64,000 bases of DNA from Antarcticirhabdus aurantiaca (lineage in GTDB: Bacteria > Pseudomonadota > Alphaproteobacteria > Rhizobiales > Rhizobiaceae): the NCBI RefSeq assembly GCF_009765365.1, contig NZ_VTOM01000003.1, positions 248,001 to 312,000 of the forward strand, read 5' to 3'. The first letter of the stretch is position 1. Each line of letters starts with the position of its first letter. Of the stretch, positions 47,149 to 56,685 are shown in pieces. The notes under the pieces are model-generated. The model saw only the letters and a program-made list of their open reading frames with translations, did no database searches and was not told where the DNA came from. Made by a program: the position numbers and the translations under genes.

Positions 47149-48135
47149 TCACCGCGCCTCGATGCCCGCGACCGGCGCCTTGCCGAGGCCGCCGAGAAGC
47201 GTCGCGAGAAGGTCGGGCGTGACGTTCAGGTGCTCGATCGTGTCGAGCTTGCCGGCGAACTCGCGCGCGGCGAGCGCGAAGAGGATCGGGGGCGGCAGGT
47301 CGCGATAGACCGCGACGTGGTCGCGCTCGGCCGCGATCTTGGCGCCTTCCAGGGCGCGGATGCGGTTCGCGTCCGTCGCCGTTTCCACCTCGCGCGCCTC
47401 GGCGGCGCCCATCGCGCGGTTTCGAGCGTTCTCGGCCTCCTCGGCGATCAGGAGCTTCTCGCGCCGGGCAAGCTCGGTGCGCGTCGCCAGCTCGTTCTCG
47501 GCAATCGCCCGCTCCTTCTCGACGGCCAGCGCGCGGCGCTCGAACACGGCCTCGTCGGCCTTCTGCTGCAGGGCTTCGAAAGTCGGCGTCTGCAGCGCGC
47601 GCTCCAGCTCGCTCGTCGGCGCGAGGCCCTTCAACCGCACCGACACGACGGCGATGCCGATCTCGGCGAGCGCTGGGTCGGCGGCGAGCACCGCTTCCAG
47701 GCGTCGGCGCATCGGCTCGGGTCCGGCGTCGAGAAGGACGCGCACCGGCTCGCCCGCCAGTTCCTGCAGCACCGCCTGGTTGGCGACGCCCGCGATGCGG
47801 GCCTCGATCCGCTCGATCGGCTCCTTCTGCGGCTTGCCGCCGACGAGGCCGATCGAGAAGTCGACGCGGCTCGCCAGAAGCTCGGGATCGACGACGTGCC
47901 AGCCGACCGTTCCCTGCACCGCGACGGTCTGGAAGTCCTTGCTGCGGCCCTTCACGAAGAGCGTCATTTCCCGGTCGTCCATCGGCAGCTCGGCGATGCT
48001 GGCGGTCTCCGGCCGGAACCAGAAGACGAGGCCCCGGCCGCTGCGCTTCACGCGGCCCCGGCGGTAGTGGATGACGTGGTGGCTCGCCTCGCTGCGAAGC
48101 TGGGCGAGGACGCCGAAGTTGCGGATCGTGGCCAT
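47149..48135 (-). CDS. SPFH/band 7 domain protein
   Basis: A 328-residue stomatin/prohibitin/flotillin-type protein. The SPFH domain covers about 35-190 (RGLVFWFRPETASIAELPMD, FQTVAVQGTVGWHVVDPE), then an Ala/Glu-rich coiled coil covers 190-290 (KERAIAENELATRTELARREK). It lacks an obvious N-terminal membrane helix, so it may bind peripherally. SPFH proteins organise membrane microdomains. The ribosome-binding site is AAAGGAGG. It lies between the Nudix regulator and the NAD-kinase-like gene. Confidence 0.9.
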   Translation of the reverse strand: MATIRNFGVLAQLRSEASHHVIHYRRGRVKRSGRGLVFWFRPETASIAELPMDDREMTLFVKGRSKDFQTVAVQGTVGWHVVDPELLASRVDFSIGLVGGKPQKEPIERIEARIAGVANQAVLQELAGEPVRVLLDAGPEPMRRRLEAVLAADPALAEIGIAVVSVRLKGLAPTSELERALQTPTFEALQQKADEAVFERRALAVEKERAIAENELATRTELARREKLLIAEEAENARNRAMGAAEAREVETATDANRIRALEGAKIAAERDHVAVYRDLPPPILFALAAREFAGKLDTIEHLNVTPDLLATLLGGLGKAPVAGIEAR

Positions 48136-48153
48136 GGAAAGCCTCCTTTGCGG

Positions 48154-48870
48154 TCAGGTGTTCGGCTGGAAGCGGAAGAGCTCGGCGGGGCGGAAGGAGG
48201 CCCCTTCCTCGCGGGCGCCGGTCGGCGCGATCCAGCCCTTGTCGAGCATGCGCCGGCGAAAGGCGGGCTTGTTCAGCGACGTCCCGAGGATCGCCTCGTG
48301 CACCTCCTGGAGCTGGCGCAGCGTGAAGCGCTCGGGCAGGAGCGAGAAGCCGACATCCGACCAGTCGAGCTTGCCGCGCAGCCGCATCAGCGCCGCGGCG
48401 AGGATCTCGGCATGATCGAAGGCGAGCGGCAGCGCCTCGCCGCGCGGCGAGCGGGCGGCGAAGCCTTCCCCGGTCGGCCCGATCTCGAGGACTGCGCCGA
48501 GACGGTCCGGCGTGTCGCGAAGCGCGTCCTCGAAGGCGCCCTCCTCCATCAGCCCGAGATAGGCGACGGTCACGATGCGCATGCGCGGATCGCGGTCCAC
48601 GGCACCGAAGGTGTAGAGCTGCTCCAGCCGCGCTCCCTCGATCCCGGCCTTGTCGCGCGCAACCCGGGCCGCCGCCGCTTCCAGGTCCTCGTCGATGCCG
48701 ACGAAGCCGCCCGGCAGCGCCCAGCGGTCCGCCTGCGGCGGCGCCGTGCGGCGCATCAGCAGAACGGATGGGCGCCCGCCGCGGATCGACAGCAGCACCA
48801 GATCCACCGTGATCGATGGCCGCGCGAAGGCTTGCGGATCGTAGTTCCGGAGAAAATCGTCATCGCTCAT
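48154..48870 (-). CDS. degenerate Nudix-domain regulator (NrtR-like)
   Basis: A 238-residue protein: a Nudix domain (about 18-150) and a C-terminal winged helix (LPERFTLRQLQEVHEAIL..., about 170-235), the NrtR layout. The Nudix box keeps the first Gly and Glu (G55, E61), but the REUXEEXGU part reads RVARDKAGI, losing two catalytic Glu. It is therefore a sensor, not a hydrolase; NrtR proteins sense ADP-ribose and repress NAD genes. It is the first gene of the operon; an AT-rich palindrome covers its promoter. Confidence 0.86.
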   Translation of the reverse strand: MSDDDFLRNYDPQAFARPSITVDLVLLSIRGGRPSVLLMRRTAPPQADRWALPGGFVGIDEDLEAAAARVARDKAGIEGARLEQLYTFGAVDRDPRMRIVTVAYLGLMEEGAFEDALRDTPDRLGAVLEIGPTGEGFAARSPRGEALPLAFDHAEILAAALMRLRGKLDWSDVGFSLLPERFTLRQLQEVHEAILGTSLNKPAFRRRMLDKGWIAPTGAREEGASFRPAELFRFQPNT

Positions 48871-48892
48871 CGGAAAGCCTTACGCCATTTTC

Positions 48893-48928
48893 TAGATATA
48901 TCTAATACGCAAAAAAGATATATGTAAA
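48893..48928 (-). promoter_or_regulatory. AT-rich promoter with palindromic AGATATAT boxes
   Basis: On the minus strand, TTTACA (48928-48923), 17 bp and TTAGAT (48905-48900) form a good promoter 30 bp before the Nudix gene. TAGATATATCTA (48893-48904) is a perfect 12-bp palindrome over the -10. A second AGATATAT (48916-48923) lies 22 bp (two helical turns) from the first (48894-48901). It is a likely operator for the Nudix regulator. Confidence 0.65.
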
Positions 48929-49213
48929 GAGGGCTTTCGTCCTGGCCTGCAGAGTTGGTGGATCCGATCTCCCTCCGAAGTTCTCCGAACTACGATCCGG
49001 TCGACGGCCCCTCCAGCGGAACGCTGCGGGCATAGTCGCCCGTCAGTCAGCTCTACAATCTTAGGCTTTAGTCGTGCGCCCTTTGCTGCCGCACAGCCGT
49101 CCCCGGCCGACGCCTGCGGCCGTGCTTTCCGGACTTTCCGAGTCCCCTTTTCGTCACATGTTCGACAAGCTGAGGATGCAGACCGGCACGAGAAAACGGC
49201 AGAAGGCGACCCG
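48929..49213. other. intergenic region ahead of the DUF4132 operon
   Basis: A 285-bp stretch with lower GC than the flanking genes. It holds a TACAAT box at 49054-49059 without a good -35, and a small hairpin GGACT (49131-49135) and AGTCC (49141-49145) followed by CCTTTT. That hairpin could be a weak terminator or leader structure about 65 bp before the first gene of the operon. No coding content was recognised here. Confidence 0.35.
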
Positions 49214-52200
49214 ATGATCGGATCTAACCTGATGAAACTGTTCGGAATCGGCGCAACGCCGGCGACCGCTCGATCTGCCGAAGGCCTGACGGAAGCAGAC
49301 CGGCGGGCGATCGCCGCCGACCTCCAGCCGCTCGACGAGGTCGAGAAAGGTCTCGGCGAAGCGGTGACGCGGCACGTGCTCGGCGGCGAGGAAGCCTCGG
49401 CCTTCCTGCGCATCGAGGCGCTCCTGGCGGGCGGACGCAACGGCTCGCCCCCTGACATCGTCTCCGCCCTTCAACCCTGGGGCGCCTACACGGAGAACAA
49501 GACGGAGAACAAGCGCCGCCTTGCCGCCCGGGCCCGCGTGATCATGGGGCTCGAAGGCTTCGACCCCGGCGTGATGCGGCGCTACGGCCAACTCTTCGCC
49601 TATCACTACGCGACCGGCAGCTACCGCTGGAACTTTCCCGGAAGCGACGCATCGCCGCTCTGGCTGCGCACGCTCGTTGCAATGGTGACGAACCACCTCG
49701 ACCGGGACCAAAATCCGAAAGGTGCGGGCTTCCTGTCGGTGCCTCGGATCGCCGCCATGCTGGAGGGCGCGGGCATCGCGTTTCTTCGCCCGCTCGTCGA
49801 CTGCGCCTTCACCGACGGCGAGGAGCGGCGCTACAGTTCCTCGGGAAGCGGCAGCTACCTGCGCATGGACGGCTTCGCCGAGGCCCTCGCGGCGCGGCCC
49901 GACGAAGCGCTGGAGGCGATCCGGGCGCTGGCCGCCAGCGGCCGCCTGACCATGCTCAACCTCCTCGCCCGGACGCAGCTGATCAACGCCGATCCGCGCT
50001 TCTTCGACTTCGCCTTCGCCTCGGCCGGGGACGGCTCGCGCGTGGTGCGCGACGGCGCGATCGCCACACTTGCCGGCGCGGACGCGGCGCGCATCCGCCA
50101 GAAGGCCAACGAGGCGCTGGCTTCGCGCCAGGCCGCCGATCGCCTCGCTGCCGTCCGGATGCTGCTCGCGCGCTTCGGTGCCGAGGCACTGCCGATCCTC
50201 GACGCGCACGAGGCCTCCGGCGAGAAGGCCAAGGCCGTGCTGCAGGCCATCGCCACCGCCCGGGGCACGGCGACGCTCGCCAGCGAGAGCGACGACGGCG
50301 TGGCGGACGGCGCGGAGGGCTTCGTCGCCTTCGACGGCGCCCTCGTGCCCGCACCGCCGCCGTCCGAGCCCGAGCCGCCGTTGCCCGCCGACCTCGAAGC
50401 GGCGCTTCGCGAGGTCTTCGAGGCGGTGAATGCGGCAGCGCGCGTCGACTACGACCGCACGCCGCCGGGCAAGAACTGGAACGAGCGGCCCGCAAAGCCC
50501 TTCGCCCAGCCGATCGATCCGCGGGTTGCCCGGCATGTCGTCGCGGCGATGCGCGGCGAGAGCCTGTCCGACGCGGACAGGAAGTGGGTGCGGCGGACGG
50601 TGGCCGGTCATCTCGACCATTGGATGACGACGGCCCGGCGCGCGCACTGGAGCGGCCTCCTGGCGGTCATGGGGCGCAACGACGTCGGTACGGTGGCGAT
50701 CGCCCGCCTGCTCTTCCTCGACGAAGGCCGCAACAGGGCCTGGACCCGCGTCGTGCAGGACGTGCTCGGCCTGCACTCCTATACGTCCGACGCTGCCGAA
50801 AAGGAGCTGAAGCGGCGGTTGGAAGCGGGAGCCGACTTCCGGGCCGTCATCGAGGCCGCGGAGGCTGCCGAACGCCCGTTCAGGGCGGAATACGCGGAAT
50901 GCGAATCGGGATATGCCAACTTCCCCACCCATCCGAAGGCCCCGCGCAACGACAGCGTCTGGCCCGTCCTGTCGGCGAACATGGACGTGCTCGATGCCGG
51001 CTTCGGCACGGTCACGAGCCGTGCCCGCGGCAACGCCGCCGACGTCGCGCTCTTTGCCCTGCGCTTCTTCCCGCGCCTGCCGCGCCGCTTCTTTCCGGCC
51101 GTGGTCGACCGGGCCTCGCAGGGCACGCTGCGCCAGCGCAACTTCGCCCGCTGGCTCCTTCGCGACATCGCCGACCTGACACCGGTGATCGCGCCCATGC
51201 TGGAGGCCGGGCCGGAAGCGACGCGGATCGCCGGGGCGCGCTGGCTCGGCGAGCGGCGCGATCCCGCCGCCATCGCGCCCTTGCGCGCCGCATTGCTCAA
51301 GGAAAAGTCGGTCGGCGCGAGCGCCGCCATCCTCGCGGCGCTCGCCGCCTGCGGCGACGACGTGTCCGACCAGTTCTCGGAGGAAAAGCTCCTCGCCGAC
51401 GCCGAAGCGGGCCTCGCCAAGACCAAGGCCGACTTCTCCGTCCTGTTCGACGCGGACAATCTTCCGGCGCTGCGCTGGGCGGACGGGCGCCCCGTGCCAC
51501 CCAAGCTCGTGCGCTGGTGGTTCGTCCGGGCGCACAAGCTGAAGAACCCCGGTGGCGACCCGCTCCTCCACATGGCGCTGGAGCGGCTGGACCGGAGCGA
51601 CGCGGAACGGCTCGGGCGCGAGGTGCTCTCGGCCTTCATCGCCTACGACACCCGCCGGCCCTCCAGCGAGGAGGCCAATGCCTATGCCGGCCAACATGCC
51701 AAGAGCCGCGCCGACGGCTACAAGCGCTGGCGGCAGGACTATACCGAGGATCTCGCTTTCGCCGAGCTGCGCCGCGAGAAGCTGGCCGAATATCTCGGCA
51801 GCGCGCTCGACCATCGCGGGCTCCTCGCCCTCGCCCGCTTCGCCCCGGCGGCGGAATCGACGGCGCTGGTGAAGCGCTTCCTGCGCGATCACGGCAAGCG
51901 GCCGAACCAGTGCCGCGCGCTCGTCGACGCGCTGATGGCCAATCCGACGCCGAGCGTCCTCCAGCTGGTGCTGGCCGCCTCGCAGCGCCACAAGCAGCCG
52001 GGCCTGCGAAAGTATGCCGGCGAGGTGGCGGCGCGCTATGCCGAGGATCGCGGCTGGACGCCGGCCGAACTCGCCGACCGCACCATCCCGACCGCCGGCC
52101 TCGACGAGACCGGAATCCTGGAACTGCCGATCGGCGAGCGGACCTTCCGCGCCCGCCTGGAAACGGCCAAGAACAAGAAGGGCGGGCAAGACCTGCGCCT

Positions 52201-53086
52201 CGTCCTGGAGAACCCGGACGGCAAGCCCGTCGCGTCCCTTCCATCGCCGAGCGATCCCGACGAGGCGAGCGAGGCCAAGGACGCCAAGGCCGCCCTGTCG
52301 GCCGCCAAGAAGGAGCTGAAGCAGACCGCCGAGCTGCAGACCAAGCGGCTCTACGAGGCCATGTGCTCCGGCCGGATCTGGTCGCGCGAGGACTTCGAGG
52401 GCTTCATTCTCGGCCATCCCGTCATGGTCCACCTCGTGCGCCGGCTGGTGCTGAGCGGCCACGACGCGGACGGCGCGCCGATCGCGAGCTTCCGCGCCCT
52501 CGAGGACGGCTCCTTCACCGACGCCGAGGACGGTCGCGTCGAGGTCGCCGCGTTTTCCGGCATCGCCATCGCCCATCGTGCCGGGCTCGGCGAGGCCGCG
52601 AGCGAGGCGTGGCGCACGCACCTCTCCGACTACGAGGTCGCGCCGCTGTTCGAGCAGTTCGAGCGTCCGACGCTCGAAGGCGCCAAGCCGGAAGCGACCC
52701 GCATCGAGGACCGCCGCGGCTGGATGATCGACAACCTCGCCCTGCGCAGCGCCGCGGAAGGGCTCGGCTACGGCCGCGGCTCGGTCGAGGACGGGGCCGG
52801 CTTCTACACCTACGAGAAGACCTTCCCCGACAGCGAGCTCGTGGCGGTGATCGAGTTCAGCGGCAGCTACATCGGAGAAACCGAGCGGGTGGCGAAGTTC
52901 CTGACGGCCCTGACCTTCGAGCCGGCGGGCGGCGAGCGCGCCGGGCGCTGGTTCGGCAGCGACAACGGCGTGAAGCTCGCCGACGTGCCGCCCGTTCTCC
53001 TGTCGGAGGCCTGGAACGACTATCACCAGATCGCCGCCAAGGGCACGGGCTACGATCCCGCGCACGAGCGAAAGGGCGGCTGGTGA
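49214..53086 (+). CDS. DUF4132 protein (YehI/MolR-like)
   Basis: A 1290-residue protein. The N-terminal half has many helical blocks with HEAT-like spacing (for example AALLKEKSVGASAAILAALAACGDDVSDQ). The C-terminal DUF4132 region is at about 1030-1200: LYEAMCSGRIWSREDFEGFILGHPVMVHLVRRLV and VAAFSGIAIAHRAGLGEAASEAW. There are no signal peptide or membrane helices. E. coli MolR/YehI homologues have been called molybdate metabolism regulators on slender evidence. It is the first gene of five, overlapping the MoxR gene by 4 bp. It is probably the large scaffold or effector of the module. Confidence 0.86.
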   Translation: MIGSNLMKLFGIGATPATARSAEGLTEADRRAIAADLQPLDEVEKGLGEAVTRHVLGGEEASAFLRIEALLAGGRNGSPPDIVSALQPWGAYTENKTENKRRLAARARVIMGLEGFDPGVMRRYGQLFAYHYATGSYRWNFPGSDASPLWLRTLVAMVTNHLDRDQNPKGAGFLSVPRIAAMLEGAGIAFLRPLVDCAFTDGEERRYSSSGSGSYLRMDGFAEALAARPDEALEAIRALAASGRLTMLNLLARTQLINADPRFFDFAFASAGDGSRVVRDGAIATLAGADAARIRQKANEALASRQAADRLAAVRMLLARFGAEALPILDAHEASGEKAKAVLQAIATARGTATLASESDDGVADGAEGFVAFDGALVPAPPPSEPEPPLPADLEAALREVFEAVNAAARVDYDRTPPGKNWNERPAKPFAQPIDPRVARHVVAAMRGESLSDADRKWVRRTVAGHLDHWMTTARRAHWSGLLAVMGRNDVGTVAIARLLFLDEGRNRAWTRVVQDVLGLHSYTSDAAEKELKRRLEAGADFRAVIEAAEAAERPFRAEYAECESGYANFPTHPKAPRNDSVWPVLSANMDVLDAGFGTVTSRARGNAADVALFALRFFPRLPRRFFPAVVDRASQGTLRQRNFARWLLRDIADLTPVIAPMLEAGPEATRIAGARWLGERRDPAAIAPLRAALLKEKSVGASAAILAALAACGDDVSDQFSEEKLLADAEAGLAKTKADFSVLFDADNLPALRWADGRPVPPKLVRWWFVRAHKLKNPGGDPLLHMALERLDRSDAERLGREVLSAFIAYDTRRPSSEEANAYAGQHAKSRADGYKRWRQDYTEDLAFAELRREKLAEYLGSALDHRGLLALARFAPAAESTALVKRFLRDHGKRPNQCRALVDALMANPTPSVLQLVLAASQRHKQPGLRKYAGEVAARYAEDRGWTPAELADRTIPTAGLDETGILELPIGERTFRARLETAKNKKGGQDLRLVLENPDGKPVASLPSPSDPDEASEAKDAKAALSAAKKELKQTAELQTKRLYEAMCSGRIWSREDFEGFILGHPVMVHLVRRLVLSGHDADGAPIASFRALEDGSFTDAEDGRVEVAAFSGIAIAHRAGLGEAASEAWRTHLSDYEVAPLFEQFERPTLEGAKPEATRIEDRRGWMIDNLALRSAAEGLGYGRGSVEDGAGFYTYEKTFPDSELVAVIEFSGSYIGETERVAKFLTALTFEPAGGERAGRWFGSDNGVKLADVPPVLLSEAWNDYHQIAAKGTGYDPAHERKGGW

Positions 53087-54186
53087 GCGCCGTGTCCGAA
53101 ATCCGCGCGCTCCGCCCCGCCGCCGAGGCGCTCCACGCCGCCGAACTGGAACGCCTCCTCGACGCCGACCGCGCGCCGCGCCCGCCGGGGTGGCGGCTGT
53201 CGGCCCGGGCGGTGCGCGCCTTCGTTCTCGGCGACGAGGCGCTCGGCGTTTCGCGCAAGTTCTACGGCGACGACGCGCTCGTCGAGCGGGCGATCGTCAG
53301 CCTCATGGGCGAGCAGGGACTGATGCTGGTCGGCGAGCCGGGAACGGCGAAGTCGATGCTGTCCGAACTCCTCGCCGCCGCCGTGTCGGGAACGACACGC
53401 CTCGTCGTCCAGGGCTCGGCCGGCACGACCGAGGACCACCTGCGCTACGGCTGGAACTACGCCCTGCTCATCGCCGAGGGGCCGAGCGAGCGGGCGCTGG
53501 TGCCCTCGCCCGTGCTCCAGGCGATGCGCTCGGGCTCGATCGTGCGCGTCGAGGAGCTGACGCGCTGCCCGCCGGAGATCCAGGACGGGATGATCTCCAT
53601 CCTGTCGGAAAAAATGATCGCCATTCCAGAGCTCGGCGAGGACGCCGTGGTGCGCGCCGCGCCCGGCTTCAACGTCATCGGCACGGCGAACCTGCGCGAC
53701 CGCGGCGTCAACGAGATGTCGAGCGCGCTCAAGCGCCGCTTCAACTTCGAGACTGTCCACCCGATCGGCGATCCCGCCTTCGAGCGCGAGCTGATCGCCC
53801 GCCGCCTCGCCGACCGGATGGGACCGTCCGGCATCGAGCCGCGCCTGCCGGACGCGACGCTGGAGATCCTCGTCGCCTGCTTTCAGGAGCTGCGCGAAGG
53901 CAAGACCCGCGAGGGCGTCGCGCTCCAGAAGCCGGCGGCCGTGATGTCCACGGCCGAGGCCGTCAACGTCGCGCATGCCGCGGCGCTGGAGGCGGTTTAT
54001 CTTGACGGCGGCGAGGTCACCGGCGCCCATCTGGCGCGGCAGATCGGCGGCGTGGTTCTCAAGGACGATCCCGAGGACGGGCGCAAGTTCAAGTCCTATG
54101 TCGACCACGTCGTGAAGGACCGGGCGCGCGGCGGCGGCGCCTGGCGAACCTTCTACGAGGCCGCGCGGACGCTGAGGCTCGGCTGA
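53083..54186 (+). CDS. MoxR-type AAA+ ATPase (YehL-like)
   Basis: A 367-residue AAA+ ATPase of the MoxR/AAA_5 group. Walker A is GEPGTAKS (84-91). The Walker B position reads VRVEEL (Glu157-Glu158 instead of Asp-Glu). Sensor 1 is IGTANLRDRG (Asn203), and the arginine finger is in ALKRRFNF. MoxR ATPases remodel target proteins together with vWA partners (RavA-ViaA, NorQ-NorD). The GTG start overlaps the DUF4132 stop. It is the motor of the five-gene module. Confidence 0.92.
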   Translation: MSAVSEIRALRPAAEALHAAELERLLDADRAPRPPGWRLSARAVRAFVLGDEALGVSRKFYGDDALVERAIVSLMGEQGLMLVGEPGTAKSMLSELLAAAVSGTTRLVVQGSAGTTEDHLRYGWNYALLIAEGPSERALVPSPVLQAMRSGSIVRVEELTRCPPEIQDGMISILSEKMIAIPELGEDAVVRAAPGFNVIGTANLRDRGVNEMSSALKRRFNFETVHPIGDPAFERELIARRLADRMGPSGIEPRLPDATLEILVACFQELREGKTREGVALQKPAAVMSTAEAVNVAHAAALEAVYLDGGEVTGAHLARQIGGVVLKDDPEDGRKFKSYVDHVVKDRARGGGAWRTFYEAARTLRLG

Positions 54187-56685
54187 ATGACGGCGATGGC
54201 AGACGGATCGCGGGCCGGGCGCGGCGATCTCGCCGCCTGGGGTCGGCGGCTCGCCGCCGGCGAGAACGGCACCGTCTTCTTTCCCATCCGCCACCACAGT
54301 CCGGCCTGCGCGCTGCACCTCGCCCGCGCACTGGCCGAAATCCGCCCCCGCGCGCTCGTTCTGGAGATGCCGGCCGACTTCGCGCCGCTGCTGCCGCTGC
54401 TCGCCGACCCGGCCATCCGCACGCCGGTTTCGATCGTCTCGATCGCGGCGGGCAAAGGCGACGAGCGCGTGCCGATCGGCCATTGGCCGCTCTCGGCGAC
54501 GGCGCCGGAATGGGCGGCGTTGCGCTTCATCCAGGCGAACGAGGTTCCGGTGTTCCTCGCCGACCTGCCGAGCGGAACGCGCCTCGCGGACGAAGCCGCG
54601 ACGGACGAGGAGGCTGAGCCGGACGCGCCTGAGGAGCCGGCGGACGCGCCGGCCCCCATGCTCCTCACCGACGAGGCGGCGCTCGCCTATGGCCGCTACG
54701 CCGACAACATCGTCCGCGCCCTCGGCGCGCGGGACTTCAACGAGGCCTGGGACCGCCTCTTCGAATCGCGCCTCGCCGCGACCGACTGGCGCGGCTTCTT
54801 CCGCGACGTCGGCGTCCATTGCTTCCTGACCCGGCAGGCGACGTCGGAAACGACGATCGCCGCCGACGACACGTTGGCGCGCGAGGCCGCGATGCGCGCC
54901 GCGATCGCCGAAGCGCGGGACCTCGCCGGCGACGGGCCGGTCGCCGTCGTCACCGGCGGCTTCCACACGCCTGCCCTTCTCGACCCGCCGGATGCTCCCG
55001 AGCCCAGGCGCCACGCGGCGAAGCCGGGCGCGGCGACGCCCTATCTCGTGCGCTACACCCATCAGGCGCTCGACCGGATCAACGGCTACGGCGCCGGCAT
55101 GCCCGCCCCCGCCTGGTACGAGCGGCTGCAGGCCGCGGCGCAGGCCGGCGCGCCCGATCCCTTCGCGGCGGCGACCGACGACCTCGTCCTGCATCTCGCC
55201 GACCGGCTGCGCCGCGAGCGGCCGGGCTTCGCGCCGCCCTTTCCGGCCGTGGTCGAGACGCTCGCCCATGCCCGCCGGCTGGCGGCGCTGCGCGGCCTTC
55301 CCGGCCCCGGCCGCTGCGAGGTGCTCGACGCCGCGCGCTCCTGCCTCGTCAAGGACGAGGAGCCGCGGCTCGGCTCACCCCTTATCGAGCTGCTGGTGGA
55401 GGAGCTGACCGGCGGCGCCATCGGCGAGGTGCCGCGCGCCGCCGGAAGCCCGCCGCTCGTCGAGGCCGTGCGCACCCGCGCCCGGGCGCTCGGCTTTCGC
55501 ATCGAGGACGGCATCGAGAAGGCCCGCAGCCTCGACCTCCATCGCCGCGCGCGCCACCTCGCCGCGAGCCGCTTCCTTCACGCCATGACGCTGCTCGGCA
55601 CCGGCTTCGGCCAATGCCGGCAGGGGCCGGACTGGACCGGCGGCGTGTCGACCAACATCCTGACGGAGCAGTGGACCTATCGCTGGTCGCCGGCCGTCGA
55701 AACCCGTCTCGTCGCGCTCTCCGCCGACGGCGACACGATCGAGCGGGCGGCTGGCGGGGTGCTGGCGCGGCAGGTCGCAGCGCTCGGCGAAGCCGGCCGC
55801 GACCGCGATGCGGCAGCGGCCGTGCGGCTCCTCGTCGGCGCGGCGCAGGCGGGGCTCGCCGGCGCCTGCGGGCCGCTGGTGCGGGCGATCGGCGCGGCGG
55901 TCGCGGCCGACCCGGACTTCGGCCGCGTCGTGTCCGCTCTCGCCGCGCTCGACAACCTGTATCGCGGGCGGCACGTCCTCGGCCTCGCCGACACGCCCGA
56001 TCCCGAGCATCTTCGCGCCGGCGCCTTCCGCCGCGCCATCGACCTCTTGCCGACGCTGCGCGACGCGCGCGAGGACGACGTGCCGCGCCTCGTCGAGGCG
56101 CTCGCGGCGCTCAACGAGATCGCCGAGACCGACGCCGGCACCGGCACCTCCACCGGAGAGCGCCAGGGGCTCGATCTCGACCTTCTGGACGAGGGCGTCG
56201 CGGACCTCCTCGACGCGGCGCTCGCGCCGCGCGTCGCCGGGGCGATCGCGGGGCTCGCCTTTCTCACCGGCCGCCTCGACGCGGCCAAGCTCGCGGCGAT
56301 CGTCGGCGGACCGCTCGATCACGGCGGCGACGCCAGGATCCGCGTCGAGCCGCTGGCCGGCCTGCTCGCCGTGCAGCCCGCGGTCCTGAAGCGCGTGCCG
56401 GCGCTGCTCGCGCGGGTGGATGCCGGCCTGTCGCGCCTATCCGAGACGGAGTTCCTGGCGCTGCTGCCGCCGCTCCGCCTCGCCTTCACGGGGCTCGCGC
56501 CGGGCGAGACCGACAGCCTCGCCGCCGCCATCGCCGCCGGCCGGAACAGCGACATGGATCTCTCCGCCCCGCTTCCGAGCGGCCTTGCCGAAGCCGACCT
56601 CCTCGCCAATGCCCGACTCGACGCGGCGCTTGCCGCGAGGCTGCGCGACGACGGCCTCGGGGCCTGGCTGGAGGCGGCGTCGTGA
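54187..56685 (+). CDS. DUF5682 protein (YehM-like)
   Basis: An 832-residue cytoplasmic protein. The N-terminal conserved block is FFPIRHHSPACALHLARALAEIRP (about 31-54). A central acidic linker (EEAEPDAPEEPADAP) spans 138-155. Further conserved blocks include TDWRGFFRDVGVHCFL and GGVSTNILTEQW. The function of DUF5682 is unknown; it always travels with MoxR-vWA-SWIM genes. It starts directly after the AAA+ stop (TGAATG) and overlaps the vWA gene by 4 bp. Confidence 0.85.
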   Translation: MTAMADGSRAGRGDLAAWGRRLAAGENGTVFFPIRHHSPACALHLARALAEIRPRALVLEMPADFAPLLPLLADPAIRTPVSIVSIAAGKGDERVPIGHWPLSATAPEWAALRFIQANEVPVFLADLPSGTRLADEAATDEEAEPDAPEEPADAPAPMLLTDEAALAYGRYADNIVRALGARDFNEAWDRLFESRLAATDWRGFFRDVGVHCFLTRQATSETTIAADDTLAREAAMRAAIAEARDLAGDGPVAVVTGGFHTPALLDPPDAPEPRRHAAKPGAATPYLVRYTHQALDRINGYGAGMPAPAWYERLQAAAQAGAPDPFAAATDDLVLHLADRLRRERPGFAPPFPAVVETLAHARRLAALRGLPGPGRCEVLDAARSCLVKDEEPRLGSPLIELLVEELTGGAIGEVPRAAGSPPLVEAVRTRARALGFRIEDGIEKARSLDLHRRARHLAASRFLHAMTLLGTGFGQCRQGPDWTGGVSTNILTEQWTYRWSPAVETRLVALSADGDTIERAAGGVLARQVAALGEAGRDRDAAAAVRLLVGAAQAGLAGACGPLVRAIGAAVAADPDFGRVVSALAALDNLYRGRHVLGLADTPDPEHLRAGAFRRAIDLLPTLRDAREDDVPRLVEALAALNEIAETDAGTGTSTGERQGLDLDLLDEGVADLLDAALAPRVAGAIAGLAFLTGRLDAAKLAAIVGGPLDHGGDARIRVEPLAGLLAVQPAVLKRVPALLARVDAGLSRLSETEFLALLPPLRLAFTGLAPGETDSLAAAIAAGRNSDMDLSAPLPSGLAEADLLANARLDAALAARLRDDGLGAWLEAAS

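Noticed and set aside
49154-53065. A 1303-residue open frame antisense to the DUF4132 gene
   Set aside because: Its protein is Arg/Gly/Ala-rich with no domain signal. Long antisense frames are expected in a genome with about 70% GC, and the DUF4132 frame carries family motifs.
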